Assembly (NCBI RefSeq): GCF_034190915.1
Contig: NW_026947546.1
Coordinates: 1,736,001-1,800,000, forward strand
Source: Cavia porcellus
Lineage: Eukaryota > Chordata > Mammalia > Rodentia > Caviidae
Reading direction: 5' to 3'
Length of the DNA: 64,000 nucleotides
The position numbers were made by a program, and so were the translations under genes. Shown here piece after piece: positions 1 to 11,897 of the stretch. Each line of letters begins with the position of its first letter. The stretch's first letter is position 1. The notes beneath the pieces are model-generated. The model made no database searches, was not told the DNA's origin, and was given only the letters and a program-made list of their open reading frames with translations.

Positions 1-480
1 AAAACATAACCGTAACCCGAAGCCTAACACTAACACCTAACCCTAACCATAACCCTAGCATTAAACCTAAACTTAATGCTAACCCTGTCCCTAACCCTAA
101 CCCAGACAAAAACCTAACCCTAAACCTAAAACTATCCCTAACCCTAATCATAATACTGAGCCTAACACTAACCCTAAGCCTAACCCTAATTTCTAACTCT
201 AACCCTAACCAGAACAGTAACCCGAGTCCATAACCCTAACATTAACCTTTACAATAACCCTAACCCTAACCATAACACTAACCCCTAAGCCTGACCCTAA
301 CCTTATCCCTAATCCCTAAGCCTAGCTCTAACAATAACAATAATCCTAACAATAACCCTAAACATAACTGTAAACCTAACTCTAACCATAACCATATTCT
401 TATCACCTAACCCATAACCCTAACCAAAACCCGAACCCTAAACCTAACCCTAAACCTAATAGTAAACCTGAACCTATCAG
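1..480 (-). repeat. Partial unit, right end only
   Basis: Matches the last 480 bases before the island in other units (e.g. 6457-6936). It carries the islands CTTAATGCTAACCCTGTCCC, ATACTGAGCC and CATATTCTTATCACC in the usual order. Its start lies outside the window. Confidence 0.85.
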
Positions 481-2118
481 TCTTCCGAAGCCTAACCCTG
501 ACCCTATCCCTAACACCTAACCCCTAAACCTAACCCTAACCTGCCCCTAACCCTAACCTTAAACGTAACCGTAAACCTAATGCTAACCCTAACCCTAACC
601 CTAACCCTAACCATTACCCTAACACTAACACTAACACTAATCCTAAACTCTAACCCTAACACCCTAACCCTAACCATAAATTGTAAAACCAAACCCTAAC
701 CCTAACACAAAACCTAACCCATAATCTAAACCTAACCCGAAACCAAATCCTAACCCTAACCCTAACACTAACCAATAACAATAACCCTAACCCTAACAGT
801 AACCCTAACCCTAACCCTAACTTCTAACCCTAACCCTAACCCTAATCATAACCCTAAGACTAAAGCTCATCCTAAACTCTAATACTAACCCTAAACGTAA
901 CCCTAACCCTAAACCTAGAGCATATCATAACCCTAAACCTAACACTAAACCTAACCCAAAACCTAACCCTAACACTAAACCTAACATTAAAACCTAACCC
1001 TAACACTAACACTACCCCTAACCCTGAAACTAACCATAACCCTAACCTTAACCTTAACCCTAACCCCAACCCTATCCCTAAACCTGACCCTAAACCTAAC
1101 CCTAATCTAACCCTAAACCTAACCATAACCCTAACCCTTACCCTTACCCTAAACTCTAACCCTAACGCTAACCCTAACCCTAATCGCAAACTCTAAATGC
1201 TAACAATAAACCTAACCCTAAACCGAACCCTAAACCTAAACTTAAACTTAACCATAACCATAACGCTAACCCTAACCGTATCCCTTTTTAACCCTAAGCC
1301 GAATACTAACGCTAATCCATAACCCTAACCTTAACCCTTACCATAACCCTAACACTAAATGTAAAACTAGCCCCTACCCCTAACCCTAACCCTATCCGTA
1401 ATCCCTAACCCTAATCCTAACCCTAACACTCAAACTAGCCATAACCCTAAATGTAACACCAACACTAAACGTAACCCTAAACATAACCTTAACCATATCC
1501 TTAACACCTAACCTCTAACCCTAACCCAAACCCTAAACGTCACCATAACCCTAACACTAACACTCATGCTAACCCTAAACCCTAACCATAACCCTCACCC
1601 TAACGCTAACCCAAAACCTACCTCTAATCACTATCCTAAACCTAACCCTAAACCTAAACCTAACCCTAAACCGAACAGTAACCATAACCCTAAACATAAT
1701 CTTAACCCTAAACCTCCCTACCTATAACCATAACCCTAAAGCAAAGTCTAACACGAACCCTAACTTTAACACTTAAACCTAAACCTTAACCCTAACCCTA
1801 ACATCTACCACTAAACATATCCCTAAACAAAGCATAACCATAACCCTAACCCTATCACTCAAAAACTAACCCATACCGAAACCCTAACCCTATCAATAAC
1901 ACTAACCCTAGCCCTAACCCTAACTTCTAACTCTAACCCAAACCCTTACACTATCCCTAACACTGAACCTAACCCTAACTGAAACCCTAACCCTAAAGCT
2001 AACCTCTAACCCTAACCCTAGCCCTTACCCTAACCCAAACCCTACGCAAAACCTAACCATAACCCTAACCCTAACCTCACACTAACCCTAAACCTAACCC
2101 TAACCCTAAACCTAACAT

Positions 2119-2164
2119 TAACCCTAACCCTAACCCTAACCCTAACCCTAACCCTAACCCTAAC
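2119..2164 (-). repeat. Pure TTAGGG run, 46 bases
   Basis: Uninterrupted hexamers, more than seven repeats, inside the last third of the K segment of the first L unit. The G-rich strand has enough GGG groups to form a G-quadruplex. The homologous runs at 8570 and 60603 are 40 bases. Confidence 0.92.
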
Positions 2165-2957
2165 ACTCACCCTAACCCTATCCCTAATCGCTAACCCTAA
2201 CCATAACCGTAACCCAAACACTAACACCAAAACCCTAACCCTAATCATAACACAAAACCTCACCGTAACCCTAACCCTAACACTAGCTCTAATCCTAAAC
2301 TTCTAACCCTAACCCTAATCCTAACCCTAACCCTAACACCTAACCCTAACGCTAAAACCTAACCCTAACCCTAAACCTATCCCTAACCCTAAACCTAACG
2401 CTAACCCTATCTCTAACCCTAACCCTATCAATAAACTAAACCCTAGCCCTAAAACTATCCCTAAACCTAATCCTAGAACTGAGCCTAACGCTAACTCTAA
2501 CTGTAAACTTAACGCTAATCCAAAACCATAACCCTAACCCAAACCCTAAAACTCACTCTAACCCTATCCCTAATCTCTAACCCTAACCCTAACCCAAACA
2601 CTAACCCCGAATCCCTAACCCTAAACCTAACCTGAACACTAATCCTAAACTTAACCCTAACCCTAACCCTAAACCTAACCATAACCCTAACCGTAAACCT
2701 AAGCCTAACCCTAACCCTAACACTAACACGAACACAAATTCATAACCCTAAACCTAACTCTAACCCTAACCCTAATCCCTAACCCTTACGATAAGCCTAA
2801 CCCTAACCCAAAACCAAAACCCTGTCCCTAATCGCTAACCTTAATCATAACCACAACCCAAACACTAACACCAAAACCCTAATTCTAATCATAACACAAA
2901 ACCTCACCGTAACCCTAACCCTAACCCTAGCTCTAATCCTAAACTTCTAACTCTAAA

Positions 2958-2987
2958 CCTAACCCTAACCCTAACCCTAACCCTAAC
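2958..2987 (-). repeat. Pure TTAGGG run at a chimeric junction, 30 bases
   Basis: Left of it is the CTTCTAACTCTAAACC word that normally follows K plus about 700 bases. Right of it the sequence is back at the CACTCACCCTAACC word inside K. The run is the switch point. Confidence 0.8.
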
Positions 2988-3073
2988 ACTCACCCTAACC
3001 CTATCCCTAATCGCTAACCCTAACCATAACCATAACCCAAACACTAACACAAAAACCCTAACCCTAATCATAA

Positions 3074-4373
3074 CACAAAACCTCACCGTAACCCTAACAA
3101 TAACCCTAGCTCTAATCCTAACCTTCTATCCCTGACCCTAACCCTAATCCTAACCCTTACCCTAACACCTAAACCTAACCCTAACACCTAAACCTAACCC
3201 TATCCGTATCCCTAACCGTAAACCTAATGCTAACCCTATCCCTAAACCTAACCCTATCAATAAACTAAACCCTAGCCCTAAAACTATCCCTAAACCTAAT
3301 CCTAGAGCTGAGCCTAACGCTAACCCTAACTGTAAACTTAACGGTAATCCATAACCTTAACCCTAACACAAACCCTAAAACTCACTCTAACCCTATCCCT
3401 AATCCCTCACCCTAACCCTAACCCTAACACAAACACTAACCTGGAAACCCTAACCCTAAACTTAACCCGAACCCTAATCCTAAACTTAACCCTAACCCTA
3501 ACCCGAAACCTAACCATAACCCTAACCGTAACCCTAAGCCTAACCCTAACCCTAACACTAACACAAACACAAATTCATAACCCTAAACCTAACTCTAACC
3601 CTAACCCTAATCCCTAACCCTTACGATAAGCCTTACCCTAACCCAAAACCTAAACCCTATCCCTAATCGCTAACCGTAACCATAACCATAACCCAAACAC
3701 TAACACCAAAACCCTAATTCTAATCATAACACAAAACCTCACCGTAACCCTAACCCTAACCCTAGCTCTAATCCTAACCTTCTAACCCTAACCCTAATCC
3801 TAACCCTAACCCTAACACCTAACCCTAACCCTAAAACCTAACCCTAACACTAACCCTATCCCTAACCGTAAACCTAATGATAACCCTAACCCTAACCCTA
3901 ACCCTATCAATAAACTAAACCCTAGCCCTAAAACTATCCCTAAATCTAATCCTAGAACTGAGCTTAACGCTAACTCTAACTGTAAACTTAACGCTAATCC
4001 ATAACCATAACCCTAACCCAAACCCTAAAACTCACTCTAACCCTATCCCTAATCTCTAAACCTAACCCTAACCCAAACACTAACACCGAATCCCTAACCC
4101 TAAACCTAACCCGAACCCTAATCCTAAACTTAACCCTAACCCTAACCCTAAACCTAACAATAACCCTAACCGGAAACCTAAGGCTAACCCTAACCCTAAC
4201 ACTAACACGAACACAAATTCATAACCCTAAACCTAACTCTAACCCTAACCCTAATCCCTAAACCTTACGATAAGCCTAACCCTAACCCTAAACCTAAACC
4301 CTATCCCTAATCGCTAACCGTAACCATAACCACAACCCAAACACTAACACCAAAACCCTAATTCTAATCATAA
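3074..4373 (-). repeat. Tandem duplication of a roughly 650-base block
   Basis: CACAAAACCTCACCGTAACC falls at 3074, 3730 and 4374 (spacings 656 and 644), where a standard L has this interval once (8696 to 9340, 644). The same doubling is at 45194, 45831 and 46475. A further partial copy at 2251-3073 is offset by 823. Confidence 0.8.
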
Positions 4374-5350
4374 CACAAAACCTCACCGTAACCCTAACCC
4401 TAACCCTAGCTCTAATCCTAACCTTCTAACTCTAAACCTAACCCTAATCCTAACCCGAACCCTAACACTAACACCTACCCATAACCCTAACCCTAACAAC
4501 TACACCTAAACCTAACCCTAACCCCTAACCCTATCCCTAACCGTAAACCTAATGCTAACCCTATCCCTAACCCTAAACCTATCAATAAACCGAACCCTAG
4601 CCCTAAATCTATACCTAACCCTAATCCTAGAAATGAGCCTAAAACTAACTCTAACTGTAAACGTAACAGTAATCCATAACCCTAACCCTAACCCTACCCC
4701 TAAACTCACTCTAACATTGTCCCTAATTCCTAACTCTAACTCTAACCCTAACGCAAACAGTAACCCCGAAACCCTAACCCTAAACCTAACCCTAACATTA
4801 ATCCTAATCTTCTAACCCTAACCCTAACCCTAGCCCTTACCCTAACGCTAAAACTAATCCTAACCCGAACCCCTAACCCTAACCAGAAGCCTAACATTAA
4901 CACCTAACCCTAAACATAACCCTATCATTAAATCTAAACTTAATGCTAACCCTGTCCCTAACCCTAACCCAAACAATAAACCTAACCCTAAACCTAAAAC
5001 TATCCCTAACCCTAATCATAATACTGAGCCTAACACTAACCCTAAGCCTAACCCTAACCCTAAGTTCTAACTCTAACCCTAACCAGAACAGTAACCCTAG
5101 TCCATAACCCTAACATTAGCCTTTACAATAACCCTAACCCTAACCGTAACACTAAACCCTAAGCCTGACCCTAACCTTATCCCTAATCCCTAAGCCTAGC
5201 TCTAAACATAACACTAAACCTAACCATAACCCTAAACATAACTGTAAACCTAACCCTAACCATAACCATATTCTTATCACCTAACCCATAACCCTAACCA
5301 AAACCCGAACCCTAAACCTAACCCTAAACATAATAGTAACCCTGAACCTA

Positions 5351-5364
5351 TCAGTCTTCCGAAG
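5351..5364. other. Conserved non-telomeric island TCAGTCTTCCGAAG (type copy)
   Basis: Present once in every unit, 29 times in all. First base of the TCTTCCG part: 481, 5355, 6937, 10321, 11898, 13493, 15070, 16665, 18242, 19837, 21414, 23009, 24586, 26181, 27726, 29322, 32760, 36098, 38437, 41654, 43200, 47456, 49038, 52422, 54004, 57388, 58970, 62342, 63919. Five copies differ (11898, 38437, 41654, 57388, 63919). It contains CTTC-C-GAAG, a 4-base inverted repeat around one base. It breaks the hexamer over more than two periods. I know of no protein that binds it; it may simply be an old mutated patch copied with the unit. Confidence 0.85.
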
Positions 5365-6936
5365 CCTAACACTGACCCTATCCCTAGTCCTAACACTAAC
5401 CCTAACACCTAACCCTAACCCTAACACCTAACCCTAAGCCTAACCCTATACCTAAGCGTAAACCTAATGCTAACCCTATCCCTAACCCTAACCCTATCAA
5501 TAAACTAAACCCTAGCCCTAAAACTATCCCTAAACCTAATCCTAGAACTGAGCCTAACGCTAACCCTAACTGTAAACTTAACGCTAATCCATAACCTTAA
5601 CCCTAACCGAAACCCTAAAACTCACTCTAACTCTATCCCTAATCCCTCACCCTAACCCTTACCCTATCCCAAACACTAACCCAGAAACTCTAACCCTATA
5701 CCTAACCCGAACATTAATCCTAAACTTAACCCTAACCCTAACCCTAAACCTAACCATAACCCTAACCGTAACCCTAAGCCTAACCCTAACCCTAACACTA
5801 ACACGAACACAAATTCATAACCCTAAACCTAACTCTAACCCTAACCCTAATCCCTAACCCTTACGATAAGCCTAACCCTAACTCAAACCCTAAACCCTAT
5901 CCCTAATCGCTAACCGTAACCATAACCATAACACAACCACTAACACCAAAAACCTAATTCTAATCATAACACAAAACCTCACCGTAACCCTAACCCTAAC
6001 ACTAGCTCTAATCCTAACCTTCTAACTCTAAACCTAACCCTAATCCTAACCCGAACTCTAAAACTAACACCTACCCCTAACCCTAACCCTAACCCCTAAA
6101 CCTAACCCTAAACCTATCCCTAACCGTAAACCTAATGCTAACCCTATCCCTAACCCTAAACCTATAAATAAACCGAACCCTAGCCCTAAAACTATCCCTA
6201 TCACTAATCCTAGAACTGAGCCTAAAACTAACTCTAACTGTAAACCTAACCCTAATCCATAACCCTAACCCTAACCCTACCCCTAAACTCACTCTAACCC
6301 TATCCCTAATCCCTAACCCTAACCCTAACACCAACCCAAACACTAACCCCGAAACCCTAACCCTAAATCTAATCCTAACATTAATCCTCACCTTTTAACC
6401 CTAACCCTAACCCTACAGCTAACCCTAACGCTAAAACTAACACTAACCCGAAACCCTAACCCTAACCCTAAACCTAACACTAACACCTAACCCTAACCAT
6501 AACCCTATCATTAAATCTAAACTTAATGCTAACCCTGTCCCTAACCCTAACCCAGAAAAAAACCTAACCCTAAACCTAAAACTATCACTAACCCTAATCA
6601 TAATACTGAGCCTAACACTAACCGTAAGCCTAAACCTAACCGTAATTTCTAACTCTAACCCTAACCAGAACAGTAACCCTTGTCCATAACCCAATCATTA
6701 ACCTTTACAATAACCCTAACCCTAACCGTAACACTAACCCCTAAGCCTGACCCTAACCTTATCCCTAATCCCTAAGCCTAGCTCTAACAATAACAATAAC
6801 CCTAACAATAACCCTAAACATAACTGTAAACCGAACCCTAACCATAACCATATTCTTATCACCTAACCCATAACCCTAACCAAAACCCGAACCCTAAACA
6901 TAACCCTAAACCTAATAGTAACCCTGAACCTATCAG
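5355..6936 (-). repeat. S unit, 1582 bases
   Basis: Short unit without K. It shares the CTCTATCC variant at about 5630 with the first zone D unit (near 47730) but not with later ones. The C-to-T-type change in CCCTATACC near 5697 is its own. Confidence 0.88.
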
Positions 6937-6974
6937 TCTTCCGAAGCCTAACCCTGACCCTTTCCCTAACACCT

Positions 6975-8760
6975 AACCCCTAAACCTAACCCTAACCTGC
7001 CCCTAACCCTAACCTTAAACGTAACCATAAACCTAATGCTAACCATAACCCTAACCCTAACCCTAACCATTACCCTAACACTAACACTAACCCTAAACTC
7101 TAACCCTAACACCCTAACCCTAAACCTAAACTGTAAAACCAAACCCTAACCCTAACACAAAACCTAACCCATAATCTAAACCTAACCCGAAACCAAATCC
7201 TAACCCTAACCCTAACCCTAACCCATAACAATAACCCTAACCCTAACTGTAACCCTAACCCTAACACTAACTTCTAACCTTAACCCTAACTCTAATCATA
7301 ACACTAAGACTAAATCTCAACCTAAACTCTAATACTAACCCTAAACGTAACCCTAACCCTAAACCTAGAGCATATCATAACCCTAAACCTAACACTAAAC
7401 CTAACCCAAAACCTAACCCTAACACTAAACCTAACATTAAAACCTAACCCTAACACTAACACTACCCCTAACCCTGAAACTAACCATAACCCTAACCTTA
7501 ACCTTAACCCTAACCCCAACCCTATCCCTAAACCTGACCCTAAACCTAACCCTAATTTAAGCCTAACCTTAACCATAACCATAACCCTTACCCTTACCCT
7601 AAACTCTAACCCTAACGCTAACCCTAACCCTAATCTCTAACTCTAAATGCTAACAATAAACCTAACCCTAAACCGAAACCTAAACCTAAACCTAAGCTTA
7701 GCCATAACCATAACGCTAACCCTAACCGTAAACCTTTTTAACCCTAAGCCGAATACTAACACTAATCCATAACCCTAACCTTCACCCTTACCATAAACCT
7801 AACACTAAACGTAAAACTAGCCCCTAACCCTAACCCTAACCCTATCCGTAATCCCTAACCCTAATCCTAACCCTAACACTAAAACTAGCCATAACCCTAA
7901 ATAAAACACCAACACTAAACATAACCCTAAACATAACCTTAATCATATCTTTAACACCTAACCTCTAACCCTAACCCAAACCATAAACCTCACCATAACC
8001 CTAACACTAACACTCATGCTAACCCTAAACCCTAACCATAACCCTCACCATAATGCTAACCCAAAACCTACCTCTAATCCCTATCCTAAACCTAACCCTA
8101 ACCCTAAACCTAACCCTAAACCGAACAGTAACCGTAACCCTAAACATAACCTTAACCCTAAACCTCCCTAACTATAACCATAACCCTAAACCAAAGTCTA
8201 ACACGAACCCTAACTTTAACACTTAAACCTAAACCTTAACCCTAACCCTAACATCTAACACTAAACATATCCCTAAACAAAGCCTAACCATAACCCTAAC
8301 CCTATCACTCAAAAACTAACCCATACCAAAACCTAACCCTATCAATAACACTAACCCTAGCCCTAACCCTAACTTCTAACTCTAACCCAAACCCTTACAC
8401 TATCCCTAACACTGAACCTAACCCTAACTGAAACCCTAACACTAAAGCTAACCTCTAACCCTAATCCTAGCCCTTACCCTAACCCAAACCCCTACGCAAA
8501 ACCTAACCATAACCCTAACCCTAAACCTCACACTAACCCTAAACCTAAACCTAACCCTAAACCTAACATTAACCCTAACCCTAACCCTAACCCTAACCCT
8601 AACCCTAACACTCACCCTAACCCTATCCCTAATCACTAACCCTAACCATAACCATAACCCAAACACTAACACCAAAACCCTAACCCTAATCATAACACAA
8701 AACCTCACCGTAACCCTAACCCTAACCCTAGCTCTAATACTAACCTTCTAACCCTAACCC
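6975..8760 (-). repeat. K segment (type copy), about 1.8 kb
   Basis: This is the stretch that distinguishes L from S units. It starts after CCCTGACCCTTTCCCTAACACC and ends near CTAACCTTCTAACCCTAACC. Islands in order: AACCTGCCCC, CTGTAAAACCAAACC, CATAATCTAAACC, GAGCATATCATA, CCTTTTTAACC, AACTAGCCCC, CACTCATGC, CTACCTCTAATC, CTCCCTAACTATAACC, CAAAGTCTAACACG, CTCAAAAACTAACC, AAAGCTAACCTC. Other copies, whole or broken, begin near 505, 29395, 32785, 36135, 38465, 41680 (truncated), 43230 (rearranged), 49070, 54040 and 59010. It is absent from all of zone B. Confidence 0.82.
8570..8609 (-). repeat. Pure TTAGGG run, 40 bases
   Basis: Uninterrupted hexamers in K of the 6937-10320 unit. The copy at 60603-60642 has the same length, while the middle zone D units have it broken by CACTAACC. 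Confidence 0.92.
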
Positions 8761-10320
8761 TAATCCTAACCGTAACCCTAACACCTAACCCTAACCCTAA
8801 AACCTAACCCTAACCCTAACCCTATCCCTAACCGTAAACCTAATGCTAACCCTATCTTTAACCCTAAACCTATCAATAAACCGAACCCTAGCCCTAAAAC
8901 TATCCCTAAACCTATTCCTAGATCTGAGCCTAACGCTAACTCTAACTGTAAACTTAACGCTAATCCATAACCATAACCCTAACCCAAACCCTAAAACTCA
9001 CTCTAACCCTATCCCTAATCTCTAACCCTAACCCTAACCCAAACACTAACCCCGAATCCCTAACCCTAAACCTAACACGAACCCTAATCCTAAACTTAAA
9101 CCTAACCCTAACCCTAAACCTAACCATAACCCTAACCATAAAGCTAAGGCTAACCCTAACCCTAACACTAACACGAACACAAATTCATAACCCTAAACCT
9201 AACTCTTACACTAACCCTAATCCCTAAACCTTACGATAAGCCTAACCCTAACAGAAAACCTAAACCCTATCCCTAATCGCTAATCGTAACCATAACCACA
9301 ACCCAAACACTAACACCAAAACCCTAATTCTAATCATAACACAAAACCTCACCGTAACCCTAACCCTAACCCTAGCTCTAATCCTAACCTTCTAACTCTA
9401 AACCTAACCCTAATCCTAACCCGAACCCTAACACTAACACCTACCCATAACCCTAACCCTAACCCCTACACCTAACCCTAACCCTAACCCCTAACCCTAT
9501 CCCTAACGGTAAACCTAATGCTAACCCTATACCTAACCCTAAACCTATCAATAAACCGAACCCTAGACCTAAAACTATACCTAACCCTAATCCTAGAAAT
9601 GAGCCTAAAACTAACTCTAACTGTAAACGTAACAATAATCCATAACCCTAACCCTGACCCTACCCCTAAACTCACTCTAACACTGTCCCTAATTCCTAAC
9701 TCTAACTCTAACCCTAACGCAAACAGTAACCCCAAAACCCTAACCCTAAACCTAACCCTAACATTAATCCTAATCTTCTAACCCTAACCCTAACCCTAGC
9801 CCTTAACCTAACGCTAAAACTAATCCTAACCCGAAACCCTAACCCTAACCAGAAGCCTAACACTAACACCTAACCCTAACCATAACCCTATCATTAAATC
9901 TAAACTTAATGCTAACCCTGTCCCTAACCCTAACCCAGAAAATAAACCTAACCCTAAACCTAAAACTATCCCTAACCCTAATCATAATACTGAGCCTAAC
10001 ACTAACCAAAAGCCTAACCCTATCCCTAAGTTCTAACTCTAACCGTAAGCAGAACAGTAACCCTAGTCCATAACCCTAACATTAGCCTTTACAATAACCC
10101 TAACCCTAACCGTAACACTAAACCCTAAGCCTGACCCTAACCTTATCCCTAATCCCTAAGCCTAGCTCTAACAATAACACTAACCCTAACCATAACCCTA
10201 AACATAACTGTAAACCTAACCCTAACCATAACCATATTATTATCACCTAAAACCTAACCCTAACCAAAACCCGAACCCTAAACCTAACCCTAAACATAAT
10301 AGTAACCCTGAACCTATCAG

Positions 10321-11897
10321 TCTTCCGAAGCCTAACCCTGACCCTATCCCTAATCCTAACACTAACCCTAACACCTAACCCTAACCCTAACCCTAACCCT
10401 AACACCTAACCCTAAGCCTAACCCTATCCCTAAGCGTAAACCTAATGCTAATCCTATCCCTAACCCTAACCCTATCAATAAACTAAACCCTAGACCTAAA
10501 ACTATCCCTAAACCTAATCCTAGAACTGAGCCTAACGCTAACTCTAACTGTAAACTTAACGCTAATCCATAACCTTAACCCTAACCCAAACCCTAAAACT
10601 CACTCTAACCCTATCCCTATTCCCTCACCCTAACCCTAACCCTATCCCAAACACTAACCTGGAAACTGTAACCCTAAACCTAACCCGAACCTTAATCCTA
10701 AACTTAAACCTAACCATAAACCTAACTGTAACCCTAAGCCTAACCCTAACCCTAACACTAACACGAACACAAATTCATAACCCTAAACCTAACTCTAACC
10801 CTAACCCTAATCCCTAACCCTTACGATAAGCCTAACCCTAACGCAAACCCTAAACCCTATCCCTAATCGCCAACCGTAACCATAACCATAACCCAACTAC
10901 TAACACCAAAACCCTAATTCTAATCATAACACAAAACCTCACCGTAACCCTAACCCTAACACTAGCTCTAATCCTAACCTTCTAACTCTAAACCTAACCC
11001 TAATCCTAACCCGAACTCTAACACTAACACCTACCCCTAACCCTAACCCTAACCCCTAACCCTAACCCTAAACCTATCCCTAACCGTAAACCTAATGCTA
11101 ACCCTATCCCTAACCCTAAACCTATCAATAAACCGAACCCTAGCCCTAAAACTATCCCTATCACTAATCCTAGAACTGAGCCTAAAACTAACTCTAACTG
11201 TAAACCTAACCCTAATCCATAACCCTAACCCTAACCCTACCCCTAAACTCACTCTAACCCTATCCCTAATCCCTAACCCTAACCCTAACCCCAACCCAAA
11301 CACTAACCCCGAAACCCTAACCCTAAATCTAATCCTAACATTAATCCTAACCTTCTAACCCTAACCCTAACACTACACCTAAGCCTAACGCTAAAACTAA
11401 CCCTAACCCGAAACCCTAACCCTAACCCTAAACCTAACACTAACACCTAACCCTAACCATAACCCTATCATTAAATCTAAACTTAATGCTAACCCTGTCC
11501 CTAACCCTAACCCAGAAAATAAAACTAACCCTAAACCTAAAACTATCCCTAACCCTAATCATAATACTGAGCCTAACACTAACCCTAAGCCTAACCCTAA
11601 CCCTAATTTCTAACTCTAACCCTAACCAGAACAGTAACCCTAGTCCATAACCCAAACATTAACCTTTAAAATAACCCTAACCCTAACCGTAACACTAACC
11701 CCTAAGCCTGACCCTAACCTTATCCCTAATCCCTAAGCCTAGCTCTGACAATAACACTAACCCTAACCATAACCCTAAACATAACTGTAAACCTAACCCT
11801 AAACATAACCATATTCTTATCACCTAACCCATAACCCTAACCAAAACCCGAACCCTAAACCTAACCCTAAACATAATACTAACCCTGAACCTATCAG
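10321..11897 (-). repeat. S unit 1577, left edge of array
   Basis: First K-free unit. The segment just before its start has CACCTAAAACCTAACC (10243), shared with the right edge of the array (29245) and not with inner units, which read CACCTAACCCTAACC. Confidence 0.9.

Larger units (their letters stand above)
481..5354 (-). repeat. Enlarged chimeric L unit (4874 bases)
   Basis: The first part (to about 2.96 kb) is zone D-like: it has the CCTAGAGCATATCATA and CTTTTTAACCC islands in its K segment. From about 2.98 kb on it matches the end of the zone C unit at 45.1-47.4 kb. The switch lies in a 30-base pure telomere run at 2958-2987. It is about 1.49 kb longer than a standard L because the block carrying CACAAAACCTCACC is repeated at 2251, 2895, 3074, 3730 and 4374. 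Confidence 0.8.
1..10320 (-). repeat. Zone A: end of previous super-repeat period
   Basis: Contains the tail of a unit (1-480), one enlarged chimeric L unit (481-5354) and one S+L pair (5355-10320). From about 2.98 kb rightward it matches 45.1 kb onward at a constant offset of 42101 bases (island 5355 vs 47456). From about 7.5 kb on it matches best at an offset of 52033 (8448 vs 60481). It therefore corresponds to the end of zone C plus zone D, but with one 4966-base pair in place of three. Confidence 0.88.
6937..10320 (-). repeat. L unit, 3384 bases, K at about 6975-8760
   Basis: Long unit with intact K. It shares AATTTAA (7555), AACACGAACC (9074), ATAAAGCTAAGG (9138) and ACAGAAAACC (9251) with the last zone D unit (58970-62341) but not with the two middle L units, so the two are true counterparts. 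The counterpart has lost 12 bases near 62.3 kb. Confidence 0.9.

Noticed and set aside
1..600. Functional chromosome-end telomere at the left edge
   Set aside because: The C-rich strand orientation would fit a left end, but the first 600 bases are as mutated as the rest and the longest pure run anywhere is about 47 bases.
5355..5364. STAT or heat-shock element from TTCCGAA in the island
   Set aside because: The spacing between TTC and GAA is one base, shorter than the usual two to four, and there is no gene for it to control.
6089..6391. Open frames of 60-105 codons, on both strands, across the window
   Set aside because: All are two-residue patterns (RV, LG, LT, PN) forced by the hexamer. 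They overlap on opposite strands, have no ribosome-site or splice context, and vary by amino-acid-changing differences between copies. No CDS is called.
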